Source of the DNA: DATHVR01 sp035461175
GTDB lineage: Bacteria > Actinomycetota > Acidimicrobiia > Spongiisociales > ZC4RG35
Reading direction: 5' to 3'
DNA: 51,700 bases
NCBI GenBank assembly: GCA_035461175.1
Contig: DATHVR010000061.1
Coordinates: 1 to 51,700, forward strand
Shown here: positions 1 through 8,751 of the stretch, piece after piece
Position numbering within the stretch: position 1 is the stretch's first letter
Layout: every line of letters begins with the position of its first letter
The notes under the pieces: model-generated
Database searches by the model: none
Told to the model about the DNA's origin: nothing
The model's input: the letters and a program-made list of their open reading frames with translations, nothing else
Program-made: the position numbers and the translations under genes

Positions 1-190
1 GGGGGGTTACAGGGGGGTCGCCCCCCTTGATCATCACCGCGGGGGGGTTACAGGGGGGTCGCCCCCCTTGATCATCACCGCGGGGGGGTTACAGGGGGGC
101 CGCCTTGATCATCACCGCGGGGGGGTTACAGGGGGGTCGCCCCCCTTGATCATCACAGCGGGGGGTTGCAGGGGGGTCGTCCCCCCTTGA
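1..190. repeat. Tandem array of ~41-bp G-rich hairpin repeats
   Basis: Five consecutive units are visible, and the first is probably cut by the window start. Each unit reads G6-7, TTACA (TTGCA in the last), G6, TCG or TCGT, C6, TTGATCATCACCGCG. The TTACA blocks start near 7, 48, 89, 126 and 166, so the spacing is 41, 41, 37 and 40. The third unit has lost four bases of its C run. The G6/C6 arms can form a six-pair stem with a short loop. Related units occur at 14727-14854, 19329-19352 and 22246-22327. No coding role is supported; the array ends about 54 bases upstream of the sufC start. Confidence 0.9.
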
Positions 191-243
191 CATCATCTCA
201 GCGGGTTTTCGGTGCCCACCCGACCGCCATACCATGGGAACCC

Positions 244-1017
244 GTGAGCACACCCCTTATTCAGATCGAAAATCTGCACGCCAGAGCCCCCGACGGCAGC
301 GAGATCCTCAAGGGTGTCGACCTGACCGTCGAGACCGGCGAGATCGTCGCCCTGATGGGCCCCAACGGTTCGGGCAAATCCACCCTCGCCAATGTGATCA
401 TGGGCAATCCCGGCTTCGAGGTCACCCAGGGGCGAATCGTGTACAAGGGCGACGACATCACCGAGGCCGCTCCCACCGCTCGCGGTCAGATGGGTCTGTT
501 CCTCGCCTTCCAGTACCCCGAGGAGATCCCCGGCGTGTCAGTGATCCAGTTCCTCCGCCAGGCCCTCTCCAACCGGACCGGAGTCGACTACACCGTCCTC
601 GAGCTCCGTCTCAAGGTGATGGAGGCGATGAAGGAGCTGGGAATGGAGTCGTCGTTCGCCGACCGCTACCTGAACGAGGGTTTCTCGGGAGGCGAGCGGA
701 AGCGCAACGAGGTGCTGCAGATGGCGGTGCTGGAACCGGAGATGGTGGTGATGGACGAAACCGACTCCGGACTCGACATCGACGCCCTGCGCATCGTCGC
801 CGACGGGGTCAACAAGCTGACCACGCCCGAGCGGGGCTTCCTGGTCATCACTCACTACCAGCGACTCCTCGACTACATCACTCCCCACACCGTGCACGTC
901 TTCATGGACGGCCGCATCACGGCCAGCGGCGGCGGCGAGCTCGCCGAGCAGTTGGAAGAAGAGGGCTATGACGCCTTCCGCCAGCACGCCAGCCCGCCGG
1001 CACCGGCTGAGGCATAA
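244..1017 (+). CDS. sufC: SufC Fe-S assembly ATPase (paralogue 1)
   Basis: ABC-type ATPase of the SUF iron-sulfur cluster assembly machine. It would bind SufB/SufD in the cytosol and power scaffold rearrangement. In a 257-aa product, Walker A GPNGSGKST lies at about 39-47, signature FSGGERKR at about 147-154, Walker B/D-loop MDETDSGLDID at about 170-180 and the switch His (VITH) near 204. The extended MDETDSGLD and the short length are typical of SufC rather than of transporters. I chose GTG at 244 because conserved SufC sequence starts there; the frame is open further upstream, but only through the G-rich repeat. It is followed by sufS and sufU. A second SufC is encoded at 12046-12852. No convincing promoter or strong ribosome binding site is visible. 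Confidence 0.93.
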   Translation: MSTPLIQIENLHARAPDGSEILKGVDLTVETGEIVALMGPNGSGKSTLANVIMGNPGFEVTQGRIVYKGDDITEAAPTARGQMGLFLAFQYPEEIPGVSVIQFLRQALSNRTGVDYTVLELRLKVMEAMKELGMESSFADRYLNEGFSGGERKRNEVLQMAVLEPEMVVMDETDSGLDIDALRIVADGVNKLTTPERGFLVITHYQRLLDYITPHTVHVFMDGRITASGGGELAEQLEEEGYDAFRQHASPPAPAEA

Positions 1018-1046
1018 GCCGCCTCCCGGTAGCGTTGACCCAGAAG

Positions 1047-2273
1047 ATGCCCCTCACCCTCGACACCGAATCCCTCCGGGCCGACTTCCCGGTGTTCGAA
1101 GATCGGGATCTTCACTTTCTCGACTCCGCGGCCAGCTCCCAGAAACCCCGCCAGGTCATCGAGGCGATGGCCGAATTCACCTCCCATGGCTATGCCAACG
1201 TGCATCGGGGCGCCTATCGCCTGTCGATCGAGGCCACTGAACGCTACGAGTCCGTCCGGGATGGGGTGGCCGATTTCATCGGCGCATCCAGTTCGCGAGA
1301 GATCGTGTTCGTGCGAGGGGCGACCAGCGGCCTGAACCTGCTGGCCCAGGGTTGGGGTGCCCAGCACCTCGGTCCCGGCGACAGGATCGTCCTCTCCGAC
1401 ATGGAGCACCACGCCAACCTCGTGCCCTGGCAGATGGTGGCTGCCCGTACCGGGGCGGTCCTCGACTTCCTCCCCCTCACCGACGACTACCGGTTCGACC
1501 TCTCCGAACTCGACCGGATCGTCGACGCCGACACGAAGGTGGTTTCAGTGACGGGGATGTCGAACGTGCTCGGCACGGTGCCGGACCTCCAGCCCATTCT
1601 CGACCGGGCCCACGAGGTGGGAGCCTTCTCGATCGTCGACGGTGCCCAGCTGGTCCCCCATTTTCCCGTCGACGTCGCCGATCTCGGCGCCGATGCCATC
1701 GTCTTCTCCGGCCACAAGATGCTGGGCCCGACCGGAATCGGAGTGGTGTGGGCCCGTCCCGAGCGCCTCGAGGAGATCGAACCGATCGAGGGCGGAGGTG
1801 ACATGATCGCCACGGTCACCCGCGAGAAGTCCACCTGGGCCGAGATCCCCTTCCGATTCGAGGCCGGCACCCCGCCGATCATCGAGGTGATCGGATTCGG
1901 AGCCGCCATTGACTACCTGGACGAGGTCGGCATGGACGCCGTGGCCGCCCACGACGACTTTCTCACCCGCCACGCGCTCCAGGTGCTTCCCCAGATCCCC
2001 CACCTGGAGATCCAGGGTCCGCTCGAGCCCGAGGCCCGGGGCGGCGTCTTCAGTTTCACGCTGGCCGACATCCACGCCCACGACCTCGCCACCATCCTCG
2101 ACCAGCACGGGGTGGCGGTGCGGGCCGGCCATCATTGCGCCAAGCCGCTCATGACGGTGCTGGGGGTTGCGGCGACAGCCCGCGCCTCGTTCTACGTCTA
2201 CACCACCCCCGCCGACATCGATGCCCTGGCCGAGGCGCTGGGGGATGCCGCCCGCCTGTTCGGAGTCTCCTGA
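1047..2273 (+). CDS. sufS: SufS group II cysteine desulfurase
   Basis: PLP-dependent cysteine desulfurase that takes sulfur from L-cysteine as an enzyme persulfide and passes it to SufU for Fe-S assembly. The PLP lysine is in FSGHKMLGP (about K224), the PLP-contacting Asp in VDGAQ, and the persulfide Cys in RAGHHCAKPL (about C364). The RAGHHCA context is typical of SufS. The product is about 408 aa, normal for the family. ATG at 1047 is preferred; an in-frame TTG at 1035 would add four residues, and neither has a clear ribosome binding site. It begins 29 bp after sufC, and its TGA overlaps the sufU ATG by 1 bp (TGATG), suggesting translational coupling. Confidence 0.96.
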   Translation: MPLTLDTESLRADFPVFEDRDLHFLDSAASSQKPRQVIEAMAEFTSHGYANVHRGAYRLSIEATERYESVRDGVADFIGASSSREIVFVRGATSGLNLLAQGWGAQHLGPGDRIVLSDMEHHANLVPWQMVAARTGAVLDFLPLTDDYRFDLSELDRIVDADTKVVSVTGMSNVLGTVPDLQPILDRAHEVGAFSIVDGAQLVPHFPVDVADLGADAIVFSGHKMLGPTGIGVVWARPERLEEIEPIEGGGDMIATVTREKSTWAEIPFRFEAGTPPIIEVIGFGAAIDYLDEVGMDAVAAHDDFLTRHALQVLPQIPHLEIQGPLEPEARGGVFSFTLADIHAHDLATILDQHGVAVRAGHHCAKPLMTVLGVAATARASFYVYTTPADIDALAEALGDAARLFGVS

Positions 2274-2740
2274 TGGCCCTCGAAGACCTCTACCGGGACG
2301 TGATCCTCGACCATTATCGCAACCCCCGCCACCGCCACCCGCTCGAGCAACCCGACGCCACCGCCGAGGGCGTCAATCCCTTGTGCGGCGATGAGGTGAA
2401 GGTGGAGCTGACCTTCGACGGCGACCGTGTCAGCGACGTGGCGGTGACGGGCCAGGGGTGTTCGATCAGCCAGTCGTCAGCTTCGATGATGTCGGCCGCG
2501 ATCGTCGGCAAGACCCGCACCGAGATCACCGAGCTGGCCGAACGTTTCCACCTCATGATGACGTCCGAAGACGAGACGGCGGCCGGGCTGGATCCCGAAC
2601 GCCCGGGAGCGGCGCTGGGCGACCTGGAAGCGCTGCAGGGAGTCCGCAAGTATCCGGTGCGGATCAAATGCGCCAGCCTCCCCTGGACCACCCTGGAACA
2701 GGCGCTTGAGGCCGGCGCTACTCCTGGCGCTTCCGCCTAG
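2273..2740 (+). CDS. sufU: SufU zinc-dependent sulfurtransferase
   Basis: Accepts persulfide sulfur from SufS through a zinc-bound thiol exchange and delivers it to the SufBCD scaffold. The 155-aa product has the three zinc-ligand cysteines, in PLCGDEV (C38, with D40), GQGCSIS (C63) and RIKCASLPW (C133). The region between C63 and C133 has the insertion typical of SufU as opposed to IscU. It starts inside the sufS stop codon. The gene ends 6 bp before the convergent end of the Kelch protein gene, so there is no room for a separate long terminator between them. Confidence 0.95.
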   Translation: MALEDLYRDVILDHYRNPRHRHPLEQPDATAEGVNPLCGDEVKVELTFDGDRVSDVAVTGQGCSISQSSASMMSAAIVGKTRTEITELAERFHLMMTSEDETAAGLDPERPGAALGDLEALQGVRKYPVRIKCASLPWTTLEQALEAGATPGASA

Positions 2741-2746
2741 AGGCAG

Positions 2747-5700
2747 CTACCTCGTGAAGGCCTCGTTCACGGCGCTGATCGAGGTTGCACCACTAGTCGT
2801 GGCACCACCGACCACATAAGTGATGCCGTCGATCGTCGCTCCTGCCGGACCATGACGGCCGGTCGGCATGGACGCCAAGGTGCCCCATGCGTTGGAAACA
2901 GGATCGAACTCATACACTGCAGCTATTGCCGATTCGGTGCCTGACTCCCCGCCAAATAGTTGGGCTTTCCCTTCGGCAGAGCCGATGACGAATGCACGAC
3001 GGGGCGCTGGCATTCCGGCCCTGGCCTCCCACGAACCGTCCGGGTCGGTTAGGCGCCACACGGTATTCGTGGTCGGACCAGAGCCTCCCTGGCGATTGCG
3101 ACCGCCGAAAACGTAGAGGTGGCCGGCAAGTATTGCCGCTCCCGCGTTGTCCCGTGGCCCCGGCAGCGCAGGACCCAAACTCCAGTTGTTCGTCACCGGA
3201 TCGAAGACACGAACTGCGGCCTGCGAATTGCCTGATTGGTCAAGCCCCCCAATCAGCCAGATCCGACCATTCCAACTGACTCCTGCTGCACCGGTGATTG
3301 GAGTTGGGAGATCGGAAACGGCTCCGTCGTTCCAACTGTTCAACGCCGGATCGTACACGGCGGCGACTGGCGAATCCGCGACAAAGGCGTTGGAGGAGGC
3401 ACCTCCGAAGGCGTACAACAACCCAGCATGGGCAACAACTGTGATGTCCTCTCGTCCGGGACCCGGGACACTGGATGCGAGAGTCCAGGAGGACGACATC
3501 GGATCGTAGCGGCTTACCGTCGTCACTCGATTTGTGGCGCTCGTCTTGCCTCCCACCACATATAGAGCACCATTCAGTCCGGCGGATCCCGCGTCGAGGG
3601 TCGCCGCGGGAAGGGGAGCGCTGTTGGACCACGTACCAGCACCCCCTCCTCCATCAGCAATCACTGGAGTCAGAATCACGAGACGGGCCGTGGTCGTCGT
3701 CCGTCCGCGGAACTCGCCCACTGCGATGCGGCCGTCTGCCAACTCGACAAGGGGGAGTGGTTGGTTCCATCCATATGGTGTGCCACCCAGGGTCACTGGC
3801 ACACGATCGGGCCGACTCGGATTGGTGGGGTCCACTCGATAGATTCCCTGAGGACGGGGCGAGGATGTGCTGAGGGGCCCTGCGAATGCCGACAGCAATA
3901 GGTCACCCTGAAGGTCGCCCGCGTCACCACTGCCTTGGTATTGGATGATCCCATTGAACGAACGCGCCTCGTTCGCTTTGGCGTCGTTCATATTCATCAG
4001 CGCAGGTACGTACCGAGTGGGCGGGGAGACGGTTACGTCAAAGAGGCTGGTCTGGAATGCACCATCGAAGAACACGCATTCCCCGCGTGCCGGATTGGGG
4101 TGTCCCCGATAGGAGACGTTTTCCGGAGTCGGGTCTCCCGAAACTGCGATCCGATGGAACTTGTCCGCCTGGGCACCCGGATCGAACTGGGGATTCGCTG
4201 CGTAGTCCACTATCCCTTGGCAAGACGGCTTGTAGTCGATCGGGACAGTACCGGCAACACCCAAGGCATTGTCGGACCCGTAGATGAAACCGTCGGACCC
4301 GAACTCGAAGTCGAATAGGTTGCGAAGACCGGTGGCGACAAACTCGACGTCACAATCGACAGCCGGGCTTGTCTGAGCGGTTCCGGTTGAGTCGTTGACT
4401 GCCGTGGCGCAGTCCCCGTGCGAAGCGGCATTCCACCCGGAGGCGCGGTTCACGTCGGCTCTCAGAAGCGCTGCCGAGTAGTACTGCTCGGGACGAGTAC
4501 CAAACTCGGTTGGCTCCGTGTTGGGGCCGCCGGCGCCCGTTTGACCACCCACGGCGATGTAAAGCCTTCCATCAGGACCAAACTTGAGTGAGTTGATTGC
4601 ATGGTTGGCGATGGCACGCGGAAGTCCGGTGATCATGGGAGTCACTATTCGTGCTTCTGTCAGGTCTCGGACCCGCGTGACAGAAGATGAGTTGCGGAGA
4701 CCCTCGGAGAAGTTCTCACCCGTCGAGATCGAATGTGAAATCCACACGGTGAGATTGTCAGCGGTTGACGTCGGATCGAACTCGAGCCCCAATGCCGTGT
4801 ATATGCCCTCGGATGGAGTCGGTAGGACGTGGTAAGTGCTCTGGATCGACAACGACCCATCTCCGTTGACCAGGTAAGCCCTGATAGCCCCCATCGCATC
4901 CAGGACATAGAGACGACCGTCCGGGCCTTCCCTCAGGGCGGTCGGTTTGTAACCAATCGACGTTGGTGTGGCTTCGAAACCAACCTCACCCGCGGGAGGC
5001 GGTGGTGGAGGGGGTGGGGGCGGGGAAGATAGCTCCGATACGGAGAAATCGGCGAAGCGGAACTGGACAGGTTGTGGGCCGTTCCGATGACTCGCTGATA
5101 TGCCCACAAACGAGTCAGTGCCGAGCGACGGATCGACCCCCGCTTGATCTTGCGTGAACAGGCGATTCGGCACCGTCAGTGGCGCCCCAACGGATTGCCA
5201 TGAGCCGCCATCGATCCGAAAGCGACCCGCGACCGTGAGGGATCCGGCATCCGCCGTGAGCTCGAGATCGATCGAAGACGGGGAACCCGAAAGGGTCACA
5301 TTCCGTGCGCCCGTTGTTGCATCTCCCTGCTCCACCAGCAACTGAACAGAAGGGCCCACGGCCCGGGAGAGGACAACCAACTTGGCATAGTCCGACTGGC
5401 CAAACCGATTGGTTCCGAACCATATCCCTGCCTGCTCGAAAGTACCCGAGGCCCCGACCGGGGGAGCAACGATCCCAACCGTGGCAGCGAATGACTGCCC
5501 CGGTTCCAGGCCGACACCGAGCGCATTGTCCTGGGTGTCGAGCGTGCCGATAGCAAGTCCCTCGGTGGTTGTCAGTATGAGCTCAGAAGATGCAACCGAG
5601 AGGTGCTCGGGGTGATAACCCGAGCCCGAACCGGTGGTCCAGACGTAGGGGAAACCTGTTGGAGTCCCAACGCCATCACACACACCGCCTTCTGGATCCT

Positions 5701-6382
5701 CGAAGTGGGTTGCGAACGGAAGGACCTCGATGGGTGAAGGCCCTTCGGTAACCGGCGGGTCCGTGGAACAGTTCTCACCCTGGGGCGGCGGGACCGTGGT
5801 GGTGGTCGTGGAAGTAGTGGTAGTCGTTGAAGACGTGCCCGGCGTGGTAGTCGATGTCGTAGTCGAGGTGGATGAGGTGGTAGAAGTTGTGGAAGTCGTG
5901 GAGGTGGAAGTCGTGCTGGGGTTGGTCGTGCTCGTTGAGGATGACGACGTAGTAGTGGGAGAGTTGGCAACCGTGAAGGTTGCAGACACGACCTCGAGAC
6001 TCCCCGAACGCTGAATCTCGGCCGTCACGGAATGTTCGCCGTCGGCAAGAGCGGTCGAGTCGAGAGGTTTGGCTGCTCGCACCCCACCACCGGCAAGATC
6101 GAATGGCGACTTTCGATCGATGTTCGTAGGTGGCCCGGATCTGAACGGATCATCGATCCAGAAGGACACAGAGCGGATATCGGCTGAATCCGGAGCCGTG
6201 AAGATGTACACATCCCCGGACAGGATCGAGCCATCGAGAGGGACGGGAGACGTTCGACTCGGCGACGTTGACAGCATCAGAGCCGGACCCTCTGCGAGCG
6301 CCTCGTATGAGATCCCGAACGTGGCAATGAGCAAGAGCAGAGCCATTGCGCCCGCGAGTCTCCGATTTCCCAGCGTCCTCAC
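2747..6382 (-). CDS. Large secreted multidomain protein with sorbosone-dehydrogenase-like and Kelch propellers
   Basis: A 1211-aa exported protein. Domains in order: signal peptide about 1-30 (hydrophobic ALLLLIATFG, then ALA); a small beta domain about 45-138; a Ser/Thr-rich linker about 141-200; a concanavalin-like beta-sandwich about 205-450 with paired Cys; a run of ten prolines near 454-463; a propeller about 470-905 resembling glucose/sorbosone dehydrogenases (GPDGRLYVLD, LKFGPDGRLYIAVGG, GLRNLFDFEF); and a C-terminal Kelch propeller with six GG-type blades (YVVGGK, YAFGGA, WLIGGL, YVFGGR, QLFGGE, YVVGGA). GTG at 6382 is supported by GGGAGG six bases upstream. No sortase motif or C-terminal membrane anchor is visible. 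Codon use is looser and visibly lower in GC than in the neighbours. A carbohydrate-binding or extracellular oxidoreductase role is possible, but the substrate is unknown. Confidence 0.85.
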   Translation of the reverse strand: MRTLGNRRLAGAMALLLLIATFGISYEALAEGPALMLSTSPSRTSPVPLDGSILSGDVYIFTAPDSADIRSVSFWIDDPFRSGPPTNIDRKSPFDLAGGGVRAAKPLDSTALADGEHSVTAEIQRSGSLEVVSATFTVANSPTTTSSSSTSTTNPSTTSTSTTSTTSTTSSTSTTTSTTTPGTSSTTTTTSTTTTTVPPPQGENCSTDPPVTEGPSPIEVLPFATHFEDPEGGVCDGVGTPTGFPYVWTTGSGSGYHPEHLSVASSELILTTTEGLAIGTLDTQDNALGVGLEPGQSFAATVGIVAPPVGASGTFEQAGIWFGTNRFGQSDYAKLVVLSRAVGPSVQLLVEQGDATTGARNVTLSGSPSSIDLELTADAGSLTVAGRFRIDGGSWQSVGAPLTVPNRLFTQDQAGVDPSLGTDSFVGISASHRNGPQPVQFRFADFSVSELSSPPPPPPPPPPAGEVGFEATPTSIGYKPTALREGPDGRLYVLDAMGAIRAYLVNGDGSLSIQSTYHVLPTPSEGIYTALGLEFDPTSTADNLTVWISHSISTGENFSEGLRNSSSVTRVRDLTEARIVTPMITGLPRAIANHAINSLKFGPDGRLYIAVGGQTGAGGPNTEPTEFGTRPEQYYSAALLRADVNRASGWNAASHGDCATAVNDSTGTAQTSPAVDCDVEFVATGLRNLFDFEFGSDGFIYGSDNALGVAGTVPIDYKPSCQGIVDYAANPQFDPGAQADKFHRIAVSGDPTPENVSYRGHPNPARGECVFFDGAFQTSLFDVTVSPPTRYVPALMNMNDAKANEARSFNGIIQYQGSGDAGDLQGDLLLSAFAGPLSTSSPRPQGIYRVDPTNPSRPDRVPVTLGGTPYGWNQPLPLVELADGRIAVGEFRGRTTTTARLVILTPVIADGGGGAGTWSNSAPLPAATLDAGSAGLNGALYVVGGKTSATNRVTTVSRYDPMSSSWTLASSVPGPGREDITVVAHAGLLYAFGGASSNAFVADSPVAAVYDPALNSWNDGAVSDLPTPITGAAGVSWNGRIWLIGGLDQSGNSQAAVRVFDPVTNNWSLGPALPGPRDNAGAAILAGHLYVFGGRNRQGGSGPTTNTVWRLTDPDGSWEARAGMPAPRRAFVIGSAEGKAQLFGGESGTESAIAAVYEFDPVSNAWGTLASMPTGRHGPAGATIDGITYVVGGATTSGATSISAVNEAFTR

Positions 6383-6510
6383 CCAAGACCTCCCGTTATC
6401 GCGGAGACATTAGTGCCTAATCAGCGCCGGGCTCCTATGGACCTCCCGGTCTACCGGCCCATTCGAACCAGAACCAGGTAAGGAGGGAATGGTGGGAATA
6501 TGAGCGAGCA

Positions 6511-7320
6511 ATGAATCCTTCGTCGATGACCACCGAGTTCAGCGACCGCCGGATGCCCGTCATCTATCTCAGCCATGGGGCGCCACCGCTCGCCGATGAC
6601 CCGGTGTGGACCCGCCAGCTGGCCGACTGGTCCGCCTCGATGCCCCGGCCGGCCTCGATTCTCATGGTCTCGGCCCACTGGGAAGCGGACCCCCTCACGG
6701 TGTCCGCCACCACCACCGTCCCCCTCTACTACGACTTCTGGGGCTTCCCCCAGCGCTACTACGAAGTCGAGTATCCCGCCCCGGGTGCTCCGGAACTGGC
6801 CGCACAGGTGACCCGCTTGCTCGGCGGTGTCGACCAGGTCCACCGGGATGAGACCAGGGGGCTGGACCACGGGGCCTATGTGCCGCTGATGGAGATGTAT
6901 CCCGGGGCGGACGTCCCGGTGCTGCAGATCTCGATGCCCACCCTCGACCCGGTCACGCTCTTCGACATCGGGCGCCGCCTCGCCCCGCTGCGGGATCAGG
7001 GCGTACTGATCGTGGGCAGCGGGTTCGCCACCCACAACCTCCGGGAGATGGACTGGCACGGCGGGCCCCACGCCCCCGCCCCTACCTGGTCGGCCGAGTT
7101 CGACGACTGGTTGAGCCAGCAGATCGCCGCCGGCGAGATCGACACCCTCCTCGACTTCGAGCGCACCGCCCCCGCCGCCCGCACCGCCCATCCCCGCACC
7201 GAGCACTTCGCTCCCCTGTTCGTGAGCCTGGGCGCCACCCAGGAGGCGGGCGGGGCCGGAACCACTGCAGTGGAGGGATTCTGGTTCGGGCTCTCCAAGC
7301 GCTCCGTTCAGTTCGGCTGA
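6511..7320 (+). CDS. DODA-type (class III) extradiol ring-cleavage dioxygenase
   Basis: LigB/4,5-DOPA-dioxygenase family non-haem metal enzyme that cleaves catecholic rings or related substrates. The 269-aa product has candidate metal ligands and catalytic histidines in LSHGAPP (H22), VSAHWE (H56), GLDHGAYVPL (H120) and FATHNLREM (H175), matching the family layout. ATG at 6511 opens the frame; a second ATG at 6526 is possible. The AAGGAGGG at 6479-6486 is too far from either for normal spacing and is followed by two short abortive ATG frames, so the true start is uncertain. It stands alone between divergent and convergent genes, so the substrate cannot be inferred from context. Confidence 0.88.
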   Translation: MNPSSMTTEFSDRRMPVIYLSHGAPPLADDPVWTRQLADWSASMPRPASILMVSAHWEADPLTVSATTTVPLYYDFWGFPQRYYEVEYPAPGAPELAAQVTRLLGGVDQVHRDETRGLDHGAYVPLMEMYPGADVPVLQISMPTLDPVTLFDIGRRLAPLRDQGVLIVGSGFATHNLREMDWHGGPHAPAPTWSAEFDDWLSQQIAAGEIDTLLDFERTAPAARTAHPRTEHFAPLFVSLGATQEAGGAGTTAVEGFWFGLSKRSVQFG

Positions 7321-7520
7321 TCGGGAACGTCGAAGTCTTCGAGAACCTCTTCGAGTCGTTCTCCGACGGCATCCAGCCGCTGCCGGCAGAAGGCGAGCAA
7401 CTCGGCCGCCCGCTCCACGTCGACGAGCAGGCGGTCGACGTCGACGTCGGGGGCGCGCAGGCGGGAATGGATTTCGCGTAGCTCTGCCAGCGCCGCCCGG
7501 TAGGTGAGGTCGTCACTCAC
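7308..7520 (-). CDS. xseB: Exodeoxyribonuclease VII small subunit
   Basis: A 70-aa helical protein (TYRAALAELREIHSRL, then DRLLVDVERAAELLAFCRQRL) matching the XseB family, the small subunit that multiplies around XseA in the ssDNA exonuclease VII. GTG at 7520 is chosen because conserved sequence starts there and because it overlaps the xseA stop by 8 bp, the usual coupling in this operon. Its 3' end overlaps the end of the convergent dioxygenase gene by 13 bp. Confidence 0.9.
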   Translation of the reverse strand: MSDDLTYRAALAELREIHSRLRAPDVDVDRLLVDVERAAELLAFCRQRLDAVGERLEEVLEDFDVPDQPN

Positions 7521-8751
7521 CTCGATCCCCCCTCGTGACCCGAATCTCACCATCGAGGAACCGCACTGTGAGCCTGTCGCCCGGCCCCACGGCGGCGGCC
7601 GAGCGGATCGGCCGCCCACCTTCATCCGTGACCAGCGCGAATCCCCGGCGGAGTGTCGCCTCCACCCCCAGATCGGCAACCGCGGCCTCGGTCGACAACA
7701 GCCACTCCCGGCGGCGCTCGAGCGTGTCGCGTACCCCCCGGGACACTCCCCGCCGGATCTCGTCGATCACGGCGTGCTGGTGCTCCAGGGCCGCCCGGCT
7801 GGTTCCCACCAGGGCGGCAGCGTGCCGGAGGGAGCCGGCCTCGCGCCCACAGGCCGATCTCGCCTCCGAGGCGATGAGGCGGCGAGCCAGGTCGACCCGG
7901 CCGGCAAAGTCCCCGACCCGTGAGGTGAGCCACTCACCCACTGCCGTCGGCGTTTTCAGGGCCAGCGCGGCGGCTTCGTCGGCGACGGTGCGATCAATTT
8001 CGTGACCGATGCCGGTGATCACCGGAACAGGGGCGACTGCCACCGCCCGGCCCACCTCCTCGGTGTCGAAGGCGGCCAGGTCCAGCTTGGCCCCGCCACC
8101 TCGCACGAGGGCGATCACATCCACCCCCTCGGCGCCCAGGCGCTCCAAAGCCCGACTTACCTGAGCCGTGGCCGCCTCACCCTGCATGGCGGCGTGGGCG
8201 GTCAGGACCCGGAACCGGAATCCCGAGCGTCGCAGATGGTCGAGCAGGTCGGCGTGGGCGGCCGAACCCCGGCTGGTGACGAGTCCCACCCGCAGCGGCA
8301 CCAGCGGAATGGCGAGCCGGCCGTTGGCGGCCAGAGAGCTGTCGGCCGCCATCTTGCGCAGAATCATCTTCCGGTCCAGTGCCAGCCGGCCCACCGTGAA
8401 GGCGGGGTCGACCTGGAGCAGCGACAGCCGCAGACCGGAACGACGAGCATCGACTCCCAGCGTGGCCCGCAGCCTTACCGCCACACCGTCGCGCAGGCGA
8501 CCTACGCCGGCCGCCTCCAGGGCCCGGTCGACGTCGGCGGCGATGCGCCCCCGGGCGGCGACATCGACGACCCGGTCGTCGATCGTCTCGTCGGCGAGCC
8601 GGAAGAAGAGGGCGCCGCGACTGGTTCGGCGCAGGCCCGTGATCTCTCCCCGCACCCAGATGGGGCGAGGCGCTGCCGCCACGATTGCCTCGTCCACCAG
8701 GCGGTACAGCTCGGATACCGAGAGGGCGGGGGCGTCGCCGGCCGCGGTCAC
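7513..8751 (-). CDS. xseA: Exodeoxyribonuclease VII large subunit
   Basis: Catalytic large subunit of exonuclease VII, which degrades single-stranded DNA from both ends. The 412-aa product has an N-terminal OB-fold (SVSELYRLVDEAI, IWVRGEITGLRRTSRGALFFRL), then the XseA core with VGLVTSRGSAAHADLLDHL, ALVRGGGAKLDLAAFD, and PVITGIGHEIDRTVADEAA, followed by a helical arm region. The GTG at 8751 overlaps the fumC stop (GTGA, 4 bp); the frame is open further upstream but only as antisense-type noise inside fumC. Order is fumC-xseA-xseB with overlaps throughout, so one transcript is likely. Confidence 0.95.
   Translation of the reverse strand: MTAAGDAPALSVSELYRLVDEAIVAAAPRPIWVRGEITGLRRTSRGALFFRLADETIDDRVVDVAARGRIAADVDRALEAAGVGRLRDGVAVRLRATLGVDARRSGLRLSLLQVDPAFTVGRLALDRKMILRKMAADSSLAANGRLAIPLVPLRVGLVTSRGSAAHADLLDHLRRSGFRFRVLTAHAAMQGEAATAQVSRALERLGAEGVDVIALVRGGGAKLDLAAFDTEEVGRAVAVAPVPVITGIGHEIDRTVADEAAALALKTPTAVGEWLTSRVGDFAGRVDLARRLIASEARSACGREAGSLRHAAALVGTSRAALEHQHAVIDEIRRGVSRGVRDTLERRREWLLSTEAAVADLGVEATLRRGFALVTDEGGRPIRSAAAVGPGDRLTVRFLDGEIRVTRGDRGE

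Noticed and set aside
1..190. Possible CRISPR array (regular ~41-bp period)
   Set aside because: The whole unit repeats with no unique spacers, and there are no cas genes in the window.
166..243. N-terminal extension of SufC1 encoded from 166
   Set aside because: It would translate the G-rich repeat and lacks any SufC similarity; conserved sequence begins at the GTG at 244.
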